Assembly: GCA_910577915.1 (NCBI GenBank)
Contig: CAJTOM010000028.1
Location: 1-28,162, forward strand
Direction: 5' to 3'
From: an uncultured Oscillospiraceae bacterium
Lineage (GTDB): Bacteria; Bacillota; Clostridia; Oscillospirales; Oscillospiraceae
DNA: 28,162 bases
Position 1 is the first letter of the stretch; each line of letters begins with the position of its first letter. Positions 22,189-28,162 of the stretch are shown here, in pieces. The position numbers were made by a program, and so were the translations under genes. The notes below the pieces were generated by a model. That model was not told where the DNA came from, searched no databases, and saw nothing but the letters and a program-made list of their open reading frames with translations.

Positions 22189-23316
22189 ATGCAGAAATTA
22201 GGCTTTGGCATGATGCGCCTGCCCATGCCGGACCCCAAGGAGCAGAGCCGGGTGGACGAGGAGCAGGTGTGCGCCATGGTGGACCGTTTCCTGGAGCGGG
22301 GCTACACCTACTTCGACACCGCCTACATGTACCACGGCGGTGAGAGCGAGAACGTCGTCCGCCGGACCCTGGTGGAGCGCCACCCCCGGGAGCGGTTTCT
22401 CCTGGCGGACAAGATGCCCCTGTTCCACTTCAGGCCCGAGGACACGGAGGAGGAGCAGGCGGCCCTCTTCCAGGAGCAGCTGGACAAGTGCGGCGTGACG
22501 TACTTCGACTACTACCTGCTCCACTCTGTCACCGCCGCCGGCTATGAGATCGCCAGGCGGCTGCGCACCTTCGAATTTCTGGCGGAGCAGAAGGCCCAGG
22601 GCCGCATCCGCCGCCTGGGCTTCTCCTTCCACGACAAGGCGGACGTGCTGGACCGCATTCTGACGGAGCACCCGGAGGTGGAGTTCGTCCAGCTCCAGCT
22701 CAACTATCTGGACTGGGAGGACGAGCGCGTCCAGTCCCGCAAGTGCTACGAGACCGTCCGCCGCCACGGCAAGCAGGTGGTGGTGATGGAGCCGGTGAAG
22801 GGCGGGAAGCTGGCCAAGCTGCCGGAGGAGGCCGCCGCCATCCTGCGCCAGGCCCACCCGGACTGGTCCCCGGCCTCCTGGGCCATCCGCTTCGCCGCAG
22901 GGCTGGAGGGGGTCGTCATGGTGCTCAGCGGCATGTCCGACATGTCCCAGCTGGAGGAGAACACCGCCTTCATGGCCGCTCCCGCCCCCCTGACCGGGGA
23001 GGAGCAGGCCCTGCTGGCCCAGGTGGCGGAGCTGCTCAGCGCCCTGCCCGCCGTCCCCTGCACCGCCTGCCGGTACTGCGTGGACGACTGCCCCCAGCGC
23101 ATCCCCATCCCGGAGTACTTCGCCCTCTACAACGCCGATCAGCCCGCCCTGCGCCAGGGCCGCCCCGCCAACCGGGAGGCCTACGCCGGTCTGGCCGGCA
23201 GCGGCGGCAAGGCCTCCGACTGCGTGGTCTGCCGCCGGTGCGAGGAGCTGTGCCCCCAGCACCTGCCTATCACCGACTGGCTCAAGCGGGTGAAGAGCAC
23301 CTACGAGGGCTCATAA
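22189..23316 (+). CDS. Aldo/keto reductase with C-terminal 4Fe-4S domain
   Basis: A 375-residue oxidoreductase. Residues 1-265 form an aldo/keto reductase barrel, with the tetrad Asp43, Tyr48 (FDTAYMYHGGES), Lys75 (ADKMP) and His112 (YYLLHSV) all present. Residues 288-360 carry two clusters of the type CxxCxxCxxxCP: C291-C294-C297-C301 and C345-C348-C351-C355, fit for two 4Fe-4S centres. This architecture is common in anaerobes and implies electron exchange between NAD(P)H or substrate and ferredoxin-like carriers; the substrate is not known. AAGGAGG sits 9 nt before the ATG. A MerR-type promoter suggests induction by a small electrophile, aldehyde or redox stress. Confidence 0.93.
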   Translation: MQKLGFGMMRLPMPDPKEQSRVDEEQVCAMVDRFLERGYTYFDTAYMYHGGESENVVRRTLVERHPRERFLLADKMPLFHFRPEDTEEEQAALFQEQLDKCGVTYFDYYLLHSVTAAGYEIARRLRTFEFLAEQKAQGRIRRLGFSFHDKADVLDRILTEHPEVEFVQLQLNYLDWEDERVQSRKCYETVRRHGKQVVVMEPVKGGKLAKLPEEAAAILRQAHPDWSPASWAIRFAAGLEGVVMVLSGMSDMSQLEENTAFMAAPAPLTGEEQALLAQVAELLSALPAVPCTACRYCVDDCPQRIPIPEYFALYNADQPALRQGRPANREAYAGLAGSGGKASDCVVCRRCEELCPQHLPITDWLKRVKSTYEGS

Positions 23317-23322
23317 GCCACA

Positions 23323-23367
23323 AAAAAGGACGGTGTGCAGTGATGTCACTTGCACACCGTCCTTTTT
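23323..23367. terminator. Bidirectional terminator between convergent genes
   Basis: A 17-bp stem (AAAAAGGACGGTGTGCA / TGCACACCGTCCTTTTT) with an 11-nt loop that can fold further (GTGA/TCAC). It gives a T-run in both directions, serving the reductase (+) and the DUF6440 gene (-). Confidence 0.92.
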
Positions 23368-23390
23368 GCGCGACGCCGGGGTCCGCGCCC

Positions 23391-23570
23391 TCACTCCATG
23401 GGAGTGACGATGGGCTTGCCCTCCGCGTCCACCAGGACGCTCATGCCGCAGCCCACCGTCATAGCGGAAGAAGCCAGCACATAATTCACGCCGGTCTCGG
23501 TATCCACAATGATTTTCTCCACGTTGGTGAGCCCCTGGGAGTAGACCTCCACAAAGCGGTCCTTTGCCAT
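23391..23570 (-). CDS. DUF6440 family small protein
   Basis: A 59-residue protein, MAKDRFVEVYSQGLTNVEKI to the C-terminal GKPIVTPME. The central TETGVNYVLASSAMTVGCGM and the VLVDAEGKP turn match the DUF6440 pattern seen in many gut Firmicutes, usually as a short stand-alone gene. No function is known. SD GAGGAGGTG lies about 8 nt upstream of the ATG (23568-23570). It follows the LytTR regulator gene by 113 bp on the same strand, with no clear promoter or terminator between, so it could be the tail of that operon. Confidence 0.8.
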   Translation of the reverse strand: MAKDRFVEVYSQGLTNVEKIIVDTETGVNYVLASSAMTVGCGMSVLVDAEGKPIVTPME

Positions 23571-23683
23571 ATGCACGCACCTCCTCTCCGCCAATCTGTG
23601 GGAAGAAGCATACCACAACGGCGGTCTTCTGGGGACGACATTTCCTAAACGGTCCTCCCGCTTCCTGAGCGGCAGGGCGGCCC

Positions 23684-24421
23684 CTACAGGCCGCCCCCCA
23701 GCATCCTGCGCAGCGTCTGCTTCCCGGTCCGGGACAGCAGGCACGTCCGGCCCCCCACCTGGACCCTGTTCTCCTTCCAGTCCACCGCCTCGATCTTGTC
23801 CGCCGCCGCCAGATAGGCCCGGTGCAGCCGGACGAACCGGTCCCCCAGCTCCCGCTCCAGCTCGTTCAAGCTGCCCACGAAGTCTATCCGGCTGCAGGCG
23901 GTGTGGAGGAAGATGTGGTGGCCCTTGGGGGCGGTCTCGAAGAACAGAATGTCGGCCAGGGGCACGTGGCGGGTCTCGTCCCCCGTCCGCAGGGAGAACA
24001 CCTCCGCCGGGTCCCGGCGCTCCTCCAGCAGCCGCGCGTGGACCGCCTCCAGGCACCGGGCCGCCGCCGCCCCCATCTGGTCCCCCTCCTTCACGATGTA
24101 GTCGAAGGCCTCCAGGTGGTACTGGAAGGTCCGCCAGGCCAGGTCCCCGTAGCTGGTGATATACACCAGGGTGGCGTGGGGGTCCCGCCGCCGCAGCTCC
24201 CGGCCCAGCCGGAAGCCGTCCCACTCCCCGTCCCGCAGGTCCACGTCCAAAAAGTAGACGCTCCGGCTCCCCTCCCGGGCCGCCTCCAGCAGCTCCCGGG
24301 CGCACCGGGCGGCGCAGGATACCTCCATGTCGTAGTCCTCCACGAAGATTTTCCACTCCAGGGCGGTCTTGATCTGGTGGAGGACGGTCTCCTCGTCGTC
24401 GCATAGATAGATCTGAATCAT
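23684..24421 (-). CDS. LytTR-family response regulator, AgrA-like
   Basis: A 245-residue response regulator. Residues 2-125 are a receiver domain, with acidic pocket D8-D9, phosphoacceptor Asp59 (YFLDVDL) and Lys111 (DYIVKEGD). Residues 140-242 are a LytTR DNA-binding domain (LADILFFETAPKGHHIFLHT, then FVRLHRAYLAAADKIE). The ATG overlaps the stop of the kinase gene by four bases, with AGGAGGG at 24427-24433. Together they form a complete AgrC/AgrA-type system, which in relatives senses a peptide pheromone. LytTR targets are paired 9-bp direct repeats; none was located in the window. Confidence 0.93.
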   Translation of the reverse strand: MIQIYLCDDEETVLHQIKTALEWKIFVEDYDMEVSCAARCARELLEAAREGSRSVYFLDVDLRDGEWDGFRLGRELRRRDPHATLVYITSYGDLAWRTFQYHLEAFDYIVKEGDQMGAAAARCLEAVHARLLEERRDPAEVFSLRTGDETRHVPLADILFFETAPKGHHIFLHTACSRIDFVGSLNELERELGDRFVRLHRAYLAAADKIEAVDWKENRVQVGGRTCLLSRTGKQTLRRMLGGGL

Positions 24422-25758
24422 GGTCTCCCTCCTATGGTGAGGTCCTGGACAAACACGTCCCCCGCCCAGCTGGCGGCGGAGCCCGCATTCCGGTACTCCT
24501 CCAGTATGCGCTGGTAGCCGGGCAGGCCCAGCCCCCGGCCCTCCCCCTTGGTGGACCAGCCCTCCTCCCACATTTTAACGGGGTCGATGCGCCCGGCGTA
24601 GGGGTTGGACACCCGCAGGGACAGCGCCTCCCCCTGGGCCAGCAGGACAATCTCCACCCAGGGCGTCTCCGTCTCCAGGGCGGCCTCGGCGGCGTTGTCC
24701 AGCAGAATCCCCAGGCAGCGGACAAAGTCCCACACGTCCATCCCCACCCGCTCCACGGGGTAGAGCACCTCCAGCCGGCAGTCCACCCCCCGCTCCCCCA
24801 TAGCCGTCAGCTTCGACAGCAGCAGGCTCCGCACCTGGGGAATGCGCAGATTGCCGACCTGGGTGGAGACCTGGATCTTCTCCCCGATGCGCCGGTCGAA
24901 GCCCGCGTCCAGCTCCGACAGCGCGGCGCACAGGGCCTCGGTCTCCCCCGCCCCCGCCTGCTGGGAGAGGCCCGCCAGCATGTTCTTGTAGTCGTGGCGG
25001 AAGGCGCGCACCTCCCGGCGGATGGCCTCCAGCTCCTGCTCGTAGAGCTGCTGCTGGGCGATTACGCCCTGCTGGGCCTCCATCTTCCGGACGGCGTCGA
25101 ACCACTGGGCCAGGTAAACCACCAGCCCCGCCGCCAGCGCCGCCATCACCAGTACCAGCACGTAGTAGAGGGGAAAATACGCCGGCTGGAGCCCCCGCTG
25201 AAGCAGGTAGAACGCCTCCATGACATACAGCAGAACGAACAGGAACAGGGCCATCCTGCGCTGGCCGGGGCCCTCCTCCAGCAGGAGGCGGAACCAGTGG
25301 CCGAAGCGCAGCCGGTACAGCAGAACGGCGGAGAGCAGCACCAGCGCCCATGCAATGGCCGACACCGCCGCAAACTGGAGGCCCTCGTTCTCCTGGAGGA
25401 TGTTCCGGAACAGGAACCGGGTCAGGGCGGCAACGGAGACCTGAAACAGGCCCGCCATGGCCACAGCGGAGAGGGCCCGCCATAGGCTGACCTTCCAGGC
25501 CCAGCCCACCCACAGCGTGCAGAGCAGCACGATGAGCAGGTTGCTCCCGCAGAAGTGGATCAGAGTTGCGCCGGGGAGGACATAGTACAGGAATATGTTG
25601 ACCGAGGCGACGGTCAGCGGGGAGAGGAACAGCATGGGCAGCTTTTTCACCCGCCTCCACCCTCTCTCCTCCAAAACCACGAAGAGATAAACCACCAGCA
25701 TCGCGTGGCCGAGCGTGGTGTCCGCGTATGTGCGCAGATACTCTACCAGTGTGGGCAT
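24418..25758 (-). CDS. Sensor histidine kinase, AgrC-like, GHKL ATPase domain
   Basis: A 446-residue sensor kinase. The N-terminal half (about 15-220) has six hydrophobic helices, as in peptide-sensing AgrC proteins. A coiled-coil linker (222-250) follows, then FRHDYKNMLAGL with the phosphorylated His255. The ATPase core has the N box GILLDNAAEAAL (near 350-361) and G box GEGRGLGLPGYQRIL (405-419). The start is ATG 25758, with GGGAGG 8 nt upstream; an in-frame GTG at 25767 is less likely. It begins 25 bp after recD2. No AgrB protease or AgrD-like propeptide is visible nearby, so the signal must come from elsewhere or differ from a cyclic peptide. Confidence 0.92.
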   Translation of the reverse strand: MPTLVEYLRTYADTTLGHAMLVVYLFVVLEERGWRRVKKLPMLFLSPLTVASVNIFLYYVLPGATLIHFCGSNLLIVLLCTLWVGWAWKVSLWRALSAVAMAGLFQVSVAALTRFLFRNILQENEGLQFAAVSAIAWALVLLSAVLLYRLRFGHWFRLLLEEGPGQRRMALFLFVLLYVMEAFYLLQRGLQPAYFPLYYVLVLVMAALAAGLVVYLAQWFDAVRKMEAQQGVIAQQQLYEQELEAIRREVRAFRHDYKNMLAGLSQQAGAGETEALCAALSELDAGFDRRIGEKIQVSTQVGNLRIPQVRSLLLSKLTAMGERGVDCRLEVLYPVERVGMDVWDFVRCLGILLDNAAEAALETETPWVEIVLLAQGEALSLRVSNPYAGRIDPVKMWEEGWSTKGEGRGLGLPGYQRILEEYRNAGSAASWAGDVFVQDLTIGGRP

Positions 25759-25783
25759 ACCGCCCACCTCCCTTCCTGCGGCA

Positions 25784-28003
25784 TTATTCGATCTCCGCCC
25801 TCTGGCACAGCCGCCAGCGCAGGCCGCTGTACCGCCGCTGCTGGCGGTCGTTCTCCGCCATGCGCCCCAGGGCAGCGTCGTCCCCCACCACCACCAGCAG
25901 CTCCCTGGCCCGGGTGATGCCGGTATACAGCACCCCCCGCACCATCAGCGCCGGGGCGGCGGGCAGGGCCACCAGCACCACGGCCCTGTACTCGCTGCCC
26001 TGGCTCTTGTGCACCGTGACCGCGTAGGCCAGCTCCAGCTCCCCCAGCATGTCGGAGACATAGGTGGCGGTGCGGTCGTCGAAGCGGACGCTCATCAGCT
26101 CCCCGGCGGGGTCGATGTCCTCCACCACCCCCACGTCGCCGTTGAAGATGCCCGCGCCGGTGACGCCGTCGGAGCGGACCCAGAGGACGTCGTAGTTGTT
26201 GCGGATCTGCATCACCCGGTCCCCCACCCGGAAGACCAGCTCCCCCCAGGCCTTCTGCCGCTTGTCCGGAGCGGGGGGATTCAGGGCCTCCTGAAGGGCC
26301 CGGTTCAGGGCCCTGGTGCCCCACTCCCCCCGCCGGGTGGGGCAGAGAACCTGGATGTCCCGGCCGTCCACCCCCATATTCTGGGGCAGCCGGGTTCTGC
26401 ACAGCTCCACCACCAGCTCCACCGCCGCCAGGGGGTCCCTGCGGCGCATGAAGAAAAAGTCGCTGCCGGCGCTGTTGCGCAGGGGGGGCAGCTGCCCCTG
26501 GTTCACCGCGTGGGCGGAGCGGATGATGGCGGAGGCCTGGGCCTGCCGGAAGATCTCCGTCAGGCGCACCGTCTCCACCCGTCCGGAGCGGATCAGGTCC
26601 CCGAACACGTTCCCCGGCCCCACCGAGGGCAGCTGGTCCGGGTCCCCCACCATCACCAGGCGGCAGTCGTCCTTCACGGCGGAGAGGAGGGCGTGCAGCA
26701 GGGGCAGATCCACCATGCTCATCTCGTCCACAATCACCGCCTCCGCCTCCAGGGGGTCCTTCTCGTTTTTCTGGAACGTCACCTCCCCGGTCTCCTCCCG
26801 CCAGGTCATGCCCAGGGCCCGGTGGATGGTCTGCGCCTCCCTGGCGCACAGCTCCCCCAGCCGCTTGGCCGCCCGCCCCGTAGGGGCCATGAGCAGGATT
26901 TTGCACCCGATCCGGTCCAGCATGGCCACGATCCCCCGCACGGAGGTGGTCTTCCCGGTGCCGGGGCCGCCGGTGAGCAGCACCACCCCCTGCCGGGCCG
27001 CCAGCTCCACCGCCCGCCGCTGTTCGGGGGCGTAGGTGATCCCCTGCCCGGCCTCGATCTGCTCCAGAATGGCGTCCACCCGGACGTAGTCCGGCCGGTC
27101 CGCCTGGCAGGCCAGCATCCGGCCCAGCTTCTCCGTGACGCCGGTCTCCGCCTCGTAGAGCCGCCGCAGATAGCAGGCCTCCACCCTGGCCACCCGCTGG
27201 CAGCGGACGGCCCCCCGGCCGATGAGGTCGTCCAGGGAGGCCTCCACCGTCTCCGGCGGGCAGTCGATGAGCTGGGAGGCGGCGGCGATGAGCTTGTCCC
27301 TGGGCAGAAAGACGTGGCCGTTGCCCAGATTGTAGGTCAGCTCGAAGAGCACCGAGGCCTCGATCCGCCGTCTGCTGTCCCCGGCCATCCCCATGGACAG
27401 GGCGATCTCGTCCATGACGGCGAAGTCCACCCCGTAGAGCTCGTCCACCAGCAGATACGGATTCTCCCGCACCGCCTCCATGGCCTCCCCCCCGTAGCGC
27501 CGGTAGAGCCGCAGGGCCAGGCTCAGGGGCAGGTCGTTGAGGGACAAAAACTCCAGCAGCCGCCGCATCCCCGTCTGGTAGCGGTAGCTCTCCCCGATCT
27601 CCTTCGCCCTCCGCGGGGTGATCCCCTTGATTTTGGTGAGCAGCTCCGGCTCCTCCTCCAGCACCCGCAGGGTGCTCTCCCCGAAGCGCTGGACCATTCT
27701 GTCCGCCGTAGCGGGCCCCACGCCCTTGATGATGCCGGAGGCCAGATAGCTCAGGATCTCATTTTCCGTCGTGGGCATATGCCGCTCCACCTGCCGGGCC
27801 TCCACCTGTTCCCCATGGACGGGGTGGCTGACCCAGCGGCCGGTAACCACCAGATCCTCCCCCGGCGCGGCGCAGGGGATGGTCCCCACCACAGTTACCG
27901 CCTCCCCGTCGGAGGTGACCAGCCGCAAAACGGTATAGCCGTTTTCTTCGTTTTGGAAGATCACGTGGGAGATGGTGCCGGCGATGGTGCATGATGCGGG
28001 CAT
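25784..28003 (-). CDS. recD2: RecD-like superfamily 1B DNA helicase
   Basis: A 739-residue 5'-3' DNA helicase of the RecD2/YrrC type, found in bacteria without RecBC partners and linked to repair and replication-fork maintenance. The N-terminal OB-like region (1-75) is followed by a helix-hairpin-helix pair (IIKGVGPATADRMV near 91-104, and KIKGITPRRAKEIG). The helicase core has Walker A GGPGTGKT (345-352), Walker B VIVDEMSMVD, motif III GDPDQLPSVGPG (453-464), and late motifs VTVHKSQGSE and YTGITRARELLVVVGD. All helicase motifs look intact. SD AAAGGAG lies 6 nt before the ATG. Kinase and regulator genes follow closely on the same strand, an unusual neighbourhood. Confidence 0.96.
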   Translation of the reverse strand: MPASCTIAGTISHVIFQNEENGYTVLRLVTSDGEAVTVVGTIPCAAPGEDLVVTGRWVSHPVHGEQVEARQVERHMPTTENEILSYLASGIIKGVGPATADRMVQRFGESTLRVLEEEPELLTKIKGITPRRAKEIGESYRYQTGMRRLLEFLSLNDLPLSLALRLYRRYGGEAMEAVRENPYLLVDELYGVDFAVMDEIALSMGMAGDSRRRIEASVLFELTYNLGNGHVFLPRDKLIAAASQLIDCPPETVEASLDDLIGRGAVRCQRVARVEACYLRRLYEAETGVTEKLGRMLACQADRPDYVRVDAILEQIEAGQGITYAPEQRRAVELAARQGVVLLTGGPGTGKTTSVRGIVAMLDRIGCKILLMAPTGRAAKRLGELCAREAQTIHRALGMTWREETGEVTFQKNEKDPLEAEAVIVDEMSMVDLPLLHALLSAVKDDCRLVMVGDPDQLPSVGPGNVFGDLIRSGRVETVRLTEIFRQAQASAIIRSAHAVNQGQLPPLRNSAGSDFFFMRRRDPLAAVELVVELCRTRLPQNMGVDGRDIQVLCPTRRGEWGTRALNRALQEALNPPAPDKRQKAWGELVFRVGDRVMQIRNNYDVLWVRSDGVTGAGIFNGDVGVVEDIDPAGELMSVRFDDRTATYVSDMLGELELAYAVTVHKSQGSEYRAVVLVALPAAPALMVRGVLYTGITRARELLVVVGDDAALGRMAENDRQQRRYSGLRWRLCQRAEIE

Positions 28004-28018
28004 AGAGGCTCCTTTCTT

Positions 28019-28146
28019 CGCCGCCCGACCGGCGGCGAGGGGTAAATTCTTCTATACGGAAGCTTGTGGGGGCTGCGCGCCCCCACGCCCCCGGGGCCGT
28101 CATTCGGCCTTCGGCCGAACGACCGGCCCGGCGGCCACAGGCCGCC
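28019..28146 (-). repeat. Cluster of four hairpins upstream of recD2
   Basis: Four inverted repeats occur in 128 bp: CGCCGCC/GGCGGCG (28019-28037), GTGGGGGC/GCCCCCAC (28066-28086), GTCATTCGGCC/GGCCGAACGAC with one mismatch (28099-28123), and GGCGGCC/GGCCGCC (28130-28146). There is no gene between 28004 and the window end, and no strong promoter. It may be a GC-rich palindromic repeat element, a structured leader, or the terminator region of the next gene out of view. Confidence 0.5.
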
Positions 28147-28162
28147 CAGTTACTTTTTGTGC

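Noticed and set aside
23571..23683. AgrD-like propeptide next to the kinase/regulator pair
   Set aside because: The gap contains no short frame with an amphipathic leader, central cysteine and acidic tail.
25715..27994. 759-codon plus-strand frame opposite recD2
   Set aside because: A shadow of recD2: Pro/Gly/His/Gln-rich with no domain, while recD2 has every helicase motif.

Overview
The window looks like a chromosomal segment of a GC-rich, spore-forming gut Clostridium relative, most likely Oscillospiraceae (Flavonifractor/Lawsonibacter/Oscillibacter-like). The evidence is Gram-positive SD-driven genes, lipobox lipoproteins, a DivIVA-type protein, both dipicolinate synthase subunits (endospores), an AgrC/AgrA-like two-component pair, and strong G/C third-position bias nearly everywhere. 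The genus is inference. I see no rRNA, tRNA, CRISPR array, transposase or phage structural genes.

Layout. 1-986 (-): an N6-adenine DNA methylase cut by the window edge. 1120-5470 (+): a PocR-AraC regulator, then a sugar-type ABC importer (lipoprotein binding protein and two permeases, no ATPase), ending at a strong terminator. 5646-6395 (+): a DivIVA-like coiled-coil protein. 6544-9521 (-): a lysA-type decarboxylase and asnS, separated by a 326-bp gap holding a lysA promoter and a long structured leader. 9750-13186 (+): a pseudouridine-breakdown operon from a consensus promoter: HTH-PfkB kinase, GNAT-TfoX_C fusion, a DUF2087 reading frame that runs without a stop into psuG, and a DUF1294 membrane protein. 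13317-14693 (-): a MATE transporter broken by one amber codon. 14872-16301 (+): dpaA-dpaB.

About 16.35-20.0 kb is an AT-richer accessory stretch: a secreted protein overlapping a membrane-anchored protein, two small lipoproteins, a C-terminal fragment of a lipoprotein paralogue, a stranded signal-peptide ORF, and a hairpin unit present twice. None has a function I can name; this is the most likely place for undescribed biology. A membrane-anchored hypothetical protein follows at 20.0-20.6 kb.

20682-28003: an SPFH/band-7 protein (+), a divergent pair of tiny genes (a 61-aa protein and a ribbon-helix-helix protein), an aldo/keto reductase with two 4Fe-4S motifs behind a MerR-type promoter, a DUF6440 small protein (-), and a recD2 / histidine kinase / LytTR regulator run (-). 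A cluster of four hairpins lies upstream of recD2 at the right edge.

Functional links: PsuK phosphorylates pseudouridine and PsuG splits the phosphate to uracil and ribose 5-phosphate. The PocR-AraC protein probably controls the adjacent importer, whose promoter has an extended -10 but a poor -35. DpaA/DpaB make dipicolinate for the spore core from the lysine/diaminopimelate branch on which the lysA product also acts.
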